A stretch of DNA of 64,000 nucleotides from Nonomuraea cavernae. GTDB taxonomy: Bacteria; Actinomycetota; Actinomycetes; Streptosporangiales; Streptosporangiaceae. The notes under the pieces are model-generated. The model was not told the DNA's origin, did no database searches, and was given only the letters and a program-made list of their open reading frames with translations. Of this stretch, positions 41,226-48,853 are shown piece by piece (position 1 is the first letter of the stretch; every line of letters starts with the position of its first letter). The stretch is from assembly GCF_014646355.1 (NCBI RefSeq), contig NZ_BMNH01000018.1, forward strand, positions 62,001 through 126,000. Reading direction: 5' to 3'. Made by a program: the position numbers and the translations under genes.

Positions 41226-42261
41226 AGTCCTCCACCCGATCGCGAATCTCGGTGTCGCCCATGTCTAGGTGCTCCAGGATCGTGTAACGGCCGGGACGGG
41301 TCGACGGGGCCAGCGCCACGGCCTCGGCGAACTGCGCGCTGGTCAGCCCGATGTCGGCGGGGACGACCGGCAGCCCGTGACGGCGCAGGCAGTCGGTCAC
41401 CTGCGCCAGCCTGGCCGTGTCCTGCCGGAGGGAGAAGCAGAAAGCGGCACCGATGCCGGCGAGCTCGCCGTGGTTGGAGGTGCCGGGAAAGAGCTGATCC
41501 ACGGCATGCAGGATCTCATGATCTCCACCACTCGCGGGCCGGGACGAGCCCGCGATCACCATCGACATGCCCGACAGGATCAGGGCTTCGGCCAGGACGA
41601 TGAGGAAGGCGTCGGACTCGATGGAGTCGGCGCGGCCGATCAGCGCCTCGGCGGCGGTGCGCGCCATCGAGCAGGCCAGCCCGTCGATGGGCTCGCCGTG
41701 CTCGACGTTGCCGAGCTGCCAGTCCTCGATGGCCGACAGGTTGCTGACCACGTCGCCGATGCCCGCCCTGACCAGCACCCGGGGCGCGGATTGCACGAAG
41801 TCGAGGTCGACCAGGATCGCCAGCGGCATCGGCACGCCGAACGTGCCCTTGCCGCCTTCGTACACCAGCGAGGCGGTGGGCGAGCAGATGCCGTCGTGGG
41901 ACAGGTTGGTGGCCACGGCGACCATCGGGATGCCCGCCAGCGACGCGGCGTACTTGGTCGCGTCGATGGTGCGCCCGCCGCCGACGCCCACGACCACCTC
42001 GTAGGCGCCCTTGCGCAGGTCGGCGCCGAGCGAGACGGCCGCGTCGACCGACCCGTCGGCCACCCTGAAGACCTCGGCCTCCCCCAGCGTGGGCGCGATC
42101 AGGCCCTCGATGTGGTCACCCTGGCCGGGGCCGACGGCGACCGCGACCCTGCCGGACGTCGCGACCCTGCTGTCGGCCAGCAGGGCGCCGAGCTGTGCCA
42201 CCGCGCCGCGCCTGACCGACATGGTCAGGGGCGCGGGCAACATTCGCGCTAGAAGCGGCAT
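41203..42261 (-). CDS. Glycerol-1-phosphate dehydrogenase-like iron/zinc-containing alcohol dehydrogenase
   Basis: A 352-aa NAD(P)-dependent dehydrogenase of the EgsA/AraM group, which reduces dihydroxyacetone phosphate to sn-glycerol-1-phosphate in archaea and some bacteria. The dinucleotide loop is VVGVGGGRTIDATKYAA (residues 91-106), followed by ATNLSHDGICSPTASLVYEG. Metal ligands are Asp170 (AGIGDVVSNL), His248 (SGGDHEILHAV) and His264 (GTSNHGELAGIGAAF), the same D-H-H pattern as in G1P dehydrogenases. Length is as usual. It is followed by a CDP-alcohol phosphatidyltransferase and preceded by a nucleotidyltransferase 9 bp away, which argues for activation of the product as a CDP-polyol. 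The substrate could also be another ketose phosphate. Confidence 0.87.
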   Translation of the reverse strand: MPLLARMLPAPLTMSVRRGAVAQLGALLADSRVATSGRVAVAVGPGQGDHIEGLIAPTLGEAEVFRVADGSVDAAVSLGADLRKGAYEVVVGVGGGRTIDATKYAASLAGIPMVAVATNLSHDGICSPTASLVYEGGKGTFGVPMPLAILVDLDFVQSAPRVLVRAGIGDVVSNLSAIEDWQLGNVEHGEPIDGLACSMARTAAEALIGRADSIESDAFLIVLAEALILSGMSMVIAGSSRPASGGDHEILHAVDQLFPGTSNHGELAGIGAAFCFSLRQDTARLAQVTDCLRRHGLPVVPADIGLTSAQFAEAVALAPSTRPGRYTILEHLDMGDTEIRDRVEDYVRAVGR

Positions 42262-42270
42262 CCCGCCTCC

Positions 42271-43005
42271 TCAGTAGCGGACGGCTATGGTGCGAGCCTT
42301 CGCCAGGTCGTCGTGGTTGTCCACTTCGACCCAGTCGACCTCGCCGATCGGCGCCACGTTGATGCGCGCGCCACGGTCGACCATCTCCTGGTAGCCGTCC
42401 TCGTAGTAGAGCTGAGGGTCGCGCTCGAACGTCGCCCGCAGCGCGTCGGCCAGGCCCTCGGCGGCGCCCGGCCGGATCAGGGTGGCCCCGATGTACTCGC
42501 CGTGGGCCTCGGCCGGGTCCATCAGCTTGGTGATGCGCCTGAGCGCGCCGGCGTCGTCGAGGGTCACCTTCATCTCCTCGTCGGCCAGCTTCTTGACGTC
42601 GTCGACCGCGAGCAGGATCTCGCTGGTCTCGGGGGCCGACAGGAGCGTCTTCTCGACCGAGACGGGGTGCACGGTGTCGCCGTTGACGAGCAGCGCGCCC
42701 TGCGCGAAGTAGTCGCGGGCGCACCAGAGGGAGTAGGCGTTGTTCCACTCCTCGGCCTTGTCGTTGTGCACGAGCGTGAGCTTGACGCCGTGCCGCCGCT
42801 CCAGCTCCTCCTTGCGGTCGTGTACGGCCTGCGCCGCGTAGCCGATCACGACCACGACCTCGCGCAGGTCGACCGCGGCGAGGTTGCGCAGCGAGATGTC
42901 CATGATCGTCGTCTCACCGTCGACCGGCACGAGCGCCTTGGGCAGCGTGTCGGTGTAGGGCCGCAGACGTCTTCCGGCTCCAGCGGCCAGCACCATTCCC
43001 AGCAA
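42271..43005 (-). CDS. Nucleotidyltransferase, phosphocholine/inositol-phosphate cytidylyltransferase-like
   Basis: A 244-aa NTP-transferase. The nucleotide signature GMVLAAGAGRRLRPYTDTLPKALVPV is intact, with VNGDTVHPVSVEKTLL (metal Asp), MKVTLDDAGALRRITKLMDP and EYIGATLIRPGAAEGL. The final VDWVEVDNHDDLAKARTI matches small cytidylyltransferases that activate phosphocholine or inositol phosphate rather than the long sugar-pyrophosphorylases with beta-helix domains. The start is TTG 43005 with GAGGAG 7 nt upstream. It lies directly before the G1P dehydrogenase-like gene and after the IS607-type element. It could form CDP-glycerol or CDP-inositol; substrate is inferred from neighbours. Confidence 0.85.
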   Translation of the reverse strand: MLGMVLAAGAGRRLRPYTDTLPKALVPVDGETTIMDISLRNLAAVDLREVVVVIGYAAQAVHDRKEELERRHGVKLTLVHNDKAEEWNNAYSLWCARDYFAQGALLVNGDTVHPVSVEKTLLSAPETSEILLAVDDVKKLADEEMKVTLDDAGALRRITKLMDPAEAHGEYIGATLIRPGAAEGLADALRATFERDPQLYYEDGYQEMVDRGARINVAPIGEVDWVEVDNHDDLAKARTIAVRY

Positions 43006-43086
43006 CGTGCACTCCTCAGTCGAACATGACTACGTAGGGCCAAAGGTTAGTTGGCTTTGACCCCTCCGCGGGTAATCAAACCGTTC

Positions 43087-44748
43087 CTAATCAATGATCA
43101 GGAGTGGGTCTTGGACCCACGTCCCGGCATTGCGCGCATCCCGAACGGTCTTGGACGCGCTGGTCTCCCGCGTTCCTCGTGTGGTCCCCGTTCGGGTACG
43201 TGCATCATGTGCACGCTCCGTGACGGGTGGGCGGGTTTCCTCACGTCCTCGGATACCTGGCCCGGCCTGGACGGTCCGATGCCCCACACGATCGCTCTGG
43301 CCGGGTGGGGGCGGTGCCGTCCGTCGCCGGATCGGGTGCCCGAGGGCGCGTCGCCCGATCGCGATACCGGCGGCATCGTGACGGGACATTGTGCGGCGCG
43401 GGGAGACCAGCGGCTTTTGCCAGTGCCGGCCTCCCCACTGAGAGGTGTAGGCGGGATCGACCGCGACGATGGACAGACCCGCCTCGGCGGCCATCGAGAT
43501 CAACCGGGCCTTGAGCTTGCCGGTGGGCATGCCGGAGATCAACTGGCGGAACCGCTTCTTACGGCCGTGCTTCTCGCGGGTCTTGGCGGCGGTGAAGTCG
43601 AGGTCTTCAATCGCGATGGCGGCCACGCCACAGCTCTTGGCCCAGTGCAGGAGTCGGGTGATGGCGTGCCGGATCTGCGCGTCACGGTGATCGGCCGGCC
43701 CGGACAGGTCGTAGGAGAACCGGTGTGGTTCACCGACCGGGTTGCCGTGCCGGTCGAGCCGGTAGGCGGCAAAGTGATCGGCGTTGGTATCGACACCGAT
43801 CATGCCGTTCGCGCGGGCGGTCTCCAGCGGGACGGTCGTGACGACCGGGCGTTGCCAGGATGCGGTCAGGTACCAGCGTCCACGTTCCACGTCGAGGTGG
43901 ATGCGGTAGGCCACGGCCCGGTTGCTGTCGATCCTGTCGCGCCACTCGTGTCCTCGATGCGCGAAGGCGACCTTGGAGGCGAGGATGTACCGGCCGTGCT
44001 CGCTGTTGGCCAGGTGCGCCAGCGGGGCTGGGAGCTTGATGGAGACTTCGCCGTCCGGGGTGAGGCGGATCGTCTCGTTGCCGAAGCGTTTGCCTGACTC
44101 TCCATCGGCGGCGAGGAACCAGCGCTCGGCTTCCCACCGCTGCCGCCACTCATGCTCGGTGAGCTGGGCTTTGCCGAGGTTGTGGCGGGCGCCCAGGAGT
44201 CGCCTGCCGCCGCGCACCACATGCACGCGCCCATCTTCGCGATCGGTGCGGGCCCTGTCGAGGCGGTGCCGAAGGATGTGCAGGCGACGGGACTTGTGGA
44301 ACCACTCGCCCTTCGAGCGGTAGCCGCCCGCAGCCCGTTTGGTGCCCTTGTCCCCGAGCGGCTGCGACAGCCGGTGCATCAGCATGCGCACACCGGCTTC
44401 GAGGGTTTCGATGTGGGCGAGCTGGCAACGGCGCGACAGAGCCCACTGATCGTGCGTGGCCTTCGTGATCGACCCGGCCCATCGGGACGAAGACTCGCAG
44501 GTCAGCCGCTGCTTACGGGCCGCCCATTTCTCCGGGCTGTGATCGCTTCCGTCCGCGCAGCGTACCTTGAGGTCCAGCGACGCCAGAGTGCCCAGGTGAT
44601 CACCGATCAGCCGCAACACCTTGTCGTCCTCGATCGTGAGGTTCTTGAGACGGTCGCGTATCGCCACACCGGACGGGCCGAGGGCGACGAACGGCGCATC
44701 GATGGCGCGCGGTTGCTCCTTCTTCCTCTTCTTCGGCGTCTCACTCAT
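43087..44748 (-). CDS. TnpB-like RNA-guided nuclease/accessory protein of IS607 type
   Basis: A 553-aa OrfB/TnpB-type protein with a RuvC nuclease core. The catalytic triad is Asp320 (GMIGVDTNADHFAAYRL), Glu381 (IAIEDLDFTAAK) and Asp458 (RRTMSRHDAAGIAIGRR). The four-cysteine zinc finger usually sitting between the Glu and the last Asp (CxxC...CxxC) is absent; that interval reads YTSQWGGRHWQKPLVSP. The N-terminal half is long, basic and lacks obvious domains. After residue 470 the sequence becomes arginine-rich and disordered, overlapping the element's end. It is coupled to tnpA by an 8-bp overlap. It may be an active TnpB variant or an accessory protein; RuvC residues argue for activity. Confidence 0.85.
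   Translation of the reverse strand: MSETPKKRKKEQPRAIDAPFVALGPSGVAIRDRLKNLTIEDDKVLRLIGDHLGTLASLDLKVRCADGSDHSPEKWAARKQRLTCESSSRWAGSITKATHDQWALSRRCQLAHIETLEAGVRMLMHRLSQPLGDKGTKRAAGGYRSKGEWFHKSRRLHILRHRLDRARTDREDGRVHVVRGGRRLLGARHNLGKAQLTEHEWRQRWEAERWFLAADGESGKRFGNETIRLTPDGEVSIKLPAPLAHLANSEHGRYILASKVAFAHRGHEWRDRIDSNRAVAYRIHLDVERGRWYLTASWQRPVVTTVPLETARANGMIGVDTNADHFAAYRLDRHGNPVGEPHRFSYDLSGPADHRDAQIRHAITRLLHWAKSCGVAAIAIEDLDFTAAKTREKHGRKKRFRQLISGMPTGKLKARLISMAAEAGLSIVAVDPAYTSQWGGRHWQKPLVSPRRTMSRHDAAGIAIGRRALGHPIRRRTAPPPPGQSDRVGHRTVQAGPGIRGREETRPPVTERAHDARTRTGTTRGTRETSASKTVRDARNAGTWVQDPLLIID
43104..43120. ncRNA. Hairpin at the 3' end of tnpB, candidate end of the guide-RNA scaffold
   Basis: GTGGGTC (43104-43110) and GACCCAC (43114-43120) form a 7-bp stem with a 3-nt loop, inside the last codons of the tnpB-like gene. 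In TnpB systems the omegaRNA is made from the 3' end of tnpB plus the element's end, and its scaffold often ends in hairpins. The RNA itself and its guide cannot be proven here. Confidence 0.35.
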
Positions 44749-45319
44749 CGGCAGCCGCCGCTTTCAGGGCCTTCCTCGCCCGGTTCTTCGCCGAGCGGCG
44801 ACCGTACAGGCGGGCGCAGAACGAGGTCAGCACCTCGACCATGTCCCGCACGAGGTCGTCTTCGACTTCACCGTCATCCAGGACGACAAGACGACGACCA
44901 GCGGCCTCCAGCGCGGCTTCAACGAGTTCGGTGTTCATCCGGCCCAGCCGGTCACGATGCTCGACCACCACGGTCGTCACCTTCGCATCGGCCAGCAGAC
45001 GACGGGCCTTCATGCGCCCGCCGTTCATACCGGACGCGATCTCGGACTCGACACGGACGACCGTGTGCCCCGCCTTCGCCGCCCACTGCGACAGCCGGGC
45101 GACCTGGCGTTCCAGGTCCGCCTTCTGATCGTGGGAGGAGACGCGGGCGTACAGACCCACGCCGCCGGTCACCGGCGGTGAGGTGTTCGCGTCGATGTTG
45201 ACCAGGATCGTGCGTGGCCCCACTCGCTCCGCGGGAACCGGCAACGTGCCCTCACGGAACCAGCGGTACGCGGTGCGAGGAGCGATTCCCTGCGCTCGCG
45301 CCCATTCCGTCAGGTTCAC
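44741..45319 (-). CDS. tnpA: IS607-family serine recombinase (TnpA)
   Basis: A 192-aa transposase. The N-terminal MerR-like helix-turn-helix MNLTEWARAQGIAPRTAYRW binds the element's ends; the C-terminal catalytic domain has the serine nucleophile in GLYARVSSHDQKADLERQV (Ser61) and the conserved arginine region SGMNGGRMKARRLLADAK, followed by VEHRDRLGRMNTELVEA. This order, helix-turn-helix before the catalytic domain, is diagnostic for IS607. Start at 45319, with nothing else upstream. It overlaps the TnpB-like gene by 8 bp. Confidence 0.93.
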   Translation of the reverse strand: MNLTEWARAQGIAPRTAYRWFREGTLPVPAERVGPRTILVNIDANTSPPVTGGVGLYARVSSHDQKADLERQVARLSQWAAKAGHTVVRVESEIASGMNGGRMKARRLLADAKVTTVVVEHRDRLGRMNTELVEAALEAAGRRLVVLDDGEVEDDLVRDMVEVLTSFCARLYGRRSAKNRARKALKAAAADE

Positions 45320-45393
45320 AAGACAAGACGCTACACCACCCTTGAACAGTAATGGTCACTAACAAACACTCAATCAGCAGCAGTTGCCAGCCC

Positions 45394-46017
45394 CTAGTCT
45401 GGCGCGACCGGTGGGGTGGCTTCCACCCTGGAGCGGGGCGCGGCGAGCCAGCAGGTGAGGCTCTCCCAGCCGAACAACGCCCACAGGTAGACCGCGAGCA
45501 GCACGAACCCGCCGGTCATGAAGCCGACGACGGCGGTCAGTGAGATCACCAGCATCCGGCCGTCCCAGCCGAGCGCCGCCGTCGACAGCCACGGCGGCGG
45601 ATAGACGTGTTGGCGCAGCCGGTAGACCAGATCGTAGTGATGGAAGGCCAGCGCGCCGAGCAGCAGGAAGATCAACGCGGGATGCACGTCGTGGGCGAAG
45701 CCGCAGGCCGCGATGAACGAGTATTCGATCATCCGCAGGATCGGTGGCACCAGCCAGTCGAACCGGCCGTCGTGCGGATGGGAGCTGCCCGGTCCGGCCA
45801 GCAGGAGCGTCACGAGCGGCGCGAAGAACGCGATGCCGTCGGACCCGGCCACGCCGAGCAGCAGCAGCACGCCGGTGACGAACGTCCCGGCGATCACCGG
45901 CGGAAGCGGCGGCAACTGGCCCGCCACGAGCAGGCCCATGCCGCGCGAGAGCGGTCCGTCGTCGCGGTAGGCGACGACCTTGCTGTCGGGAACCGGCGTC
46001 ATGTGCACCGTGATCAT
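45394..46017 (-). CDS. DUF5941-domain membrane protein
   Basis: A 207-aa membrane protein of the DUF5941 type. It starts MITVHMTPVPDSKVVAYRDD and has about four hydrophobic helices: PPVIAGTFVTGVLLLLGVAG, IAFFAPLVTLLLAG, HPALIFLLLGALAFHHYDLV and ISLTAVVGFMTGGFVLLAVY. The motif FHHYDLVYRLRQHVYPPP is well conserved in this group, as I recall. In other actinobacteria the domain may be fused to the CDP-alcohol phosphatidyltransferase upstream; here it is separate, starting at an ATGA overlap (46017-46014) with that gene. Its role is unknown but clearly tied to the CDP-alcohol enzyme. Confidence 0.78.
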   Translation of the reverse strand: MITVHMTPVPDSKVVAYRDDGPLSRGMGLLVAGQLPPLPPVIAGTFVTGVLLLLGVAGSDGIAFFAPLVTLLLAGPGSSHPHDGRFDWLVPPILRMIEYSFIAACGFAHDVHPALIFLLLGALAFHHYDLVYRLRQHVYPPPWLSTAALGWDGRMLVISLTAVVGFMTGGFVLLAVYLWALFGWESLTCWLAAPRSRVEATPPVAPD

Positions 46018-47456
46018 CGGGCCGACCTCGCAATCCGGCCGGCGAGCTGGTAGGCCGCCGCCACCCCGCCCCACCCCAGCAGGGCCAGGAACGTCACGCG
46101 GGCGTTGAACACCGCCGCGGTGATCGCGATCAGCGCCATCCGCTCCCCGATCGGCAACACGATCATTCGTTTGGCCCAGCGGGTGATCGACTCGCGTTCC
46201 ATCCGCTGGGCCAGCCGCAGCACGCCCTGCCTCGGCACGTTGTGGCGGGCCGCGTCGGCCGGCTCCAGCAGCGAGCGCGCCGGCTTGGCCCACAGCGCGC
46301 CGACCCGTCTCGCGTCGGCCAGCGCCCCGCCGTACGAGAAGTCGACGGAGTGGCGTACGACCTGGAGGATCATCGCGGCGGCTGCGAGGTACCAGATGCC
46401 GTCGGGCCCGCCAGGGCCGGACGGCACACCGGCGGCGTAGCCGAAGGCCAGGCCGACATAGACGATGTACTCCTTCAGCCGGTCGGCCATGCCGTCGGCC
46501 CACGCGCCGAGCGGCGAGAAGGTGCGGGTGTAGCGGGCCAGCTGGCCGTCGAGGCAGTCGAGCACGAACGACAGGTAGAGCAGCACCGCCCCGCAGATCT
46601 GCGCGGTGCGGTCGCCCGCCGAGAACCACACCGCCGACAGCACGGCCAGCGCGACCGAGATGCCGGTGACGGAGTTGGGCGTGAGCTTGAGCCGGGCGGC
46701 GGGCCGCACCAGGTGGCGCGACCAGGACGAGACGAAGTAGGTGGCGAAGAAGCCGTCGCGGGACTTGATCGCGCCGTCGAGCCGGACCTCGGCCTCGTCC
46801 ACCTCGGCCAGCCGTTCGATCGCCGCCTCGGCGGAGGACTGGCCGGTGACGCGGTCGGCGTGCAGGGGCCCGAGCCGGACGGCGCGCACCCGCACGCCGG
46901 ACCGCACCAGGCCGACCAGCAGCAGGTCGATCGCCTCGACCGTGGTGACGGGCCCGAGTTTGCCCGCCTCGGCCAGGTCGGCCAGCTCCTCGGCCAGGTC
47001 GGCCAGCGTGGCGAGATCGGTCTCGCTCACCTGGAGCACGCCCCGGAACGTGGCGTTGGCCTCGGGAACCGTGTGGAAGGAGCTTCCCGAGGCGCCGACC
47101 ACGCCGTTGTCGTCGCGGACGGGCGGCCGCAACGGGCCCTCGACGGTGTCATGGGAGATCAGCGCCATCGTGGCCCGAGACGGGTCCTCCACCAGCGACG
47201 CGAGAGCCTCGGTGTGCGCCACCAGGTCGGCCGGCAGCACGACGACAGCGCCCTCCGCGCTCCTCACGATCTTGGCGACGCCGCGCAGGTCGGCGCCGAG
47301 CCCGTCGCCGGGCGAGAGCACGTGGACGTCACGGACTGGAAGCGTGGCGAGCTGGTCGTTGATCCGGTCGAGCAGGGTGCCGTCGCCGCAGGGAAGCCGG
47401 CCGGCCGGGGTCGTGGCGAGCAGCACCACCGAGGTGGTCGCGCTGGCACGCGTCAT
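46014..47456 (-). CDS. CDP-alcohol phosphatidyltransferase fused to a decayed nucleotidyltransferase domain
   Basis: A 480-aa protein. Residues ~1-210 resemble an NTP-transferase domain (TTSVVLLATTPAGRLPCGDG, AVVVLPADLVAHTEALASLV), but the nucleotide loop lacks the GXGXRL...K signature, so it is probably inactive. Residues ~240-450 form a CDP-alcohol phosphatidyltransferase with a complete signature: D300, D303-G304, A307-R308, G317, D321, D325 (LDCLDGQLARYTRTFSPLGA). The architecture equals bifunctional IPC-transferase/DIPP-synthase proteins of thermophiles, except that the first domain is decayed. ATG 47456 is used; TTG 47468 with GGGAGG about 10 nt upstream is an alternative. It is followed at once by the DUF5941 gene and is divergent from the IspD-SDR gene. 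Confidence 0.83.
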   Translation of the reverse strand: MTRASATTSVVLLATTPAGRLPCGDGTLLDRINDQLATLPVRDVHVLSPGDGLGADLRGVAKIVRSAEGAVVVLPADLVAHTEALASLVEDPSRATMALISHDTVEGPLRPPVRDDNGVVGASGSSFHTVPEANATFRGVLQVSETDLATLADLAEELADLAEAGKLGPVTTVEAIDLLLVGLVRSGVRVRAVRLGPLHADRVTGQSSAEAAIERLAEVDEAEVRLDGAIKSRDGFFATYFVSSWSRHLVRPAARLKLTPNSVTGISVALAVLSAVWFSAGDRTAQICGAVLLYLSFVLDCLDGQLARYTRTFSPLGAWADGMADRLKEYIVYVGLAFGYAAGVPSGPGGPDGIWYLAAAAMILQVVRHSVDFSYGGALADARRVGALWAKPARSLLEPADAARHNVPRQGVLRLAQRMERESITRWAKRMIVLPIGERMALIAITAAVFNARVTFLALLGWGGVAAAYQLAGRIARSAR

Positions 47457-47562
47457 GGAATCAGTCAAAAGCGCAGGTCCTCCCGGTCGCGAGGGAGTGC
47501 GTGGACACAGCGTAGCGACAGGGCGACGCGATAACACGGAACCGGGCCGTTACGCTCGCCGT

Positions 47563-48837
47563 ATGAATTCCCGGTTGTCCACTGTGGGCGTGATTCTGGC
47601 GGGCGGTGTCGGCCGGCGTGTCGGGCGCGGCACGCCCAAGCAGCTCATCCCGATCGCCGGACGATCCATCCTGGAGCACACCCTGGCCGTGTTCGACGGC
47701 TCGCCCGAGATCGACGAGATCGTGGTGCTGATGACGCCCGGCTACGCCGACCAGGTGCGGGAGATCGTGGAGCGCCGCGGTTTCGGCAAGGTCGGCCAGA
47801 TCGTCGACGGTGGCGAGAGCCGCACGGAGAGCACCTGGCGGGCGTTGCGAGCGATCGGCCACCGGGAGTGCGACGTGCTCCTGCACGACGCTGTACGCCC
47901 TCTCCTGGAGCCCCGGATCATCACGGCGTGTGTCCGGGCCCTCCAGACCCACACGGCCGTGGAGGTGGCCATCCCGAGCTCCGACACGATCCTGGTGGCC
48001 GCTCCGGGGCCCGGCGGCGAGATCATCGGCGACGTCCTTGACAGGTCGCTGTTGAGGCGTGCCCAGACCCCGCAGTGCTTCCGGCTGTCGGTCATTCGCG
48101 AGGCCTACGAGCGGGCCCTCGCCGACCCCGAGTTCGAGCGGCGGCCCGCCACCGACGACTGCGGCGTGGTGCTGCGCTACCTGCCGGACGTGCCGATCCA
48201 CCTCGTGCCGGGCAGCGAGCGCAACATGAAGGTCACCCACCCCGACGACCTGCACCTCGCCGAGCGGCTCTTCCACCTGGCCGACGCGGGCGTGCCCGCG
48301 CCGGGGCCGGCGGGCCGGCGGGCCGGCCTGGACGGCGCGACCGTGGTCGTCTTCGGCCCCGGGCGCGACCTGGCGCTCCTGGCCGAGCAGGAGGGGGCTC
48401 GGACGCGCGTGTTCGCCGGGGAGGTGCGCGTCGAGGACCACGACGCGGTCGTCAAGGCGCTGGCCTCGGTGGGGCGGGTCGACCACGTGGTCTACGCGCC
48501 GGAGGTCCCGCACCTGGGCGGGCTCGCCGACGCCGCCGACGAGACCCTGCGGACCGGCTACCTGGGCCCGGTCAACGTGGCCCGGGCCGCCCATCCCCAC
48601 CTGCGCGAGACGCGGGGCGGGCTGCTGATCGGCACCCACGGCCACACCGAAGGCGGGGCCGCCCACAGCCTCCGCTCCTCGGCCCGGGCCGCGGTCGCCG
48701 ACCTGACCCGGGCCCTGGCCGCCGAGTGGGCCGGCGAGGGGGTGCGGGTCAACTGCGTCGACCCCGGGGCGCCGGCTCAGACCTGGCTCGACATCCTGGT
48801 GTCCGGGCTCACCGGGCGGGTGCCGGGCGGCGCCTGA
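47563..48837 (+). CDS. IspD/TarI-like cytidylyltransferase fused to a decayed SDR domain
   Basis: A 424-aa protein. Residues 1-240 form a cytidylyltransferase of the IspD/TarI type: TVGVILAGGVGRRVGRGTPK (CTP loop and Lys26), DGGESRTESTWRALRAI, LLHDAVRPLLEPRII and PATDDCGVVLRYLPDVPIHL are intact, so CTP-dependent activation of a polyol or erythritol phosphate is likely. Residues ~255-424 look like a short-chain dehydrogenase, as in the bifunctional ribitol-5-phosphate enzymes Bcs1/TarIJ, but the glycine-rich loop is reduced to VVVFGPGRDLALLAEQ and YxxxK is replaced by R371-SSA-R375. The second domain is thus probably not catalytic. ATG 47563 starts MNSRLSTVGV. It is divergent from the CDP-alcohol phosphatidyltransferase. 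Confidence 0.87.
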   Translation: MNSRLSTVGVILAGGVGRRVGRGTPKQLIPIAGRSILEHTLAVFDGSPEIDEIVVLMTPGYADQVREIVERRGFGKVGQIVDGGESRTESTWRALRAIGHRECDVLLHDAVRPLLEPRIITACVRALQTHTAVEVAIPSSDTILVAAPGPGGEIIGDVLDRSLLRRAQTPQCFRLSVIREAYERALADPEFERRPATDDCGVVLRYLPDVPIHLVPGSERNMKVTHPDDLHLAERLFHLADAGVPAPGPAGRRAGLDGATVVVFGPGRDLALLAEQEGARTRVFAGEVRVEDHDAVVKALASVGRVDHVVYAPEVPHLGGLADAADETLRTGYLGPVNVARAAHPHLRETRGGLLIGTHGHTEGGAAHSLRSSARAAVADLTRALAAEWAGEGVRVNCVDPGAPAQTWLDILVSGLTGRVPGGA

Positions 48838-48852
48838 CGGACGCCGCCCGGC
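48822..48852. terminator. Strong bidirectional terminator
   Basis: An 11-bp perfect stem, GCCGGGCGGCG (48822-48832) with CGCCGCCCGGC (48842-48852), and a 9-nt loop containing the TGA stop of the IspD-SDR gene. The convergent GT2 gene ends 2 bp beyond it. It would serve both transcripts. Confidence 0.8.
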
Positions 48853-48853
48853 C

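Larger units (their letters stand above)
43050..45350 (-). mobile_element. IS607-type insertion element (tnpA serine recombinase + tnpB-like gene)
   Basis: Two overlapping minus-strand genes form the IS607 arrangement: a MerR-HTH/serine recombinase (44741-45319) followed by a TnpB-like nuclease gene (43087-44748). Ends are not exact: IS607 elements lack terminal inverted repeats and make no clear target duplication. The left boundary lies between 43020 and 43087 and the right one between 45320 and 45393. TGATT occurs on both sides, but this is weak evidence. The element separates the DUF5941 gene from the cytidylyltransferase gene of the CDP-polyol block. Confidence 0.85.
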
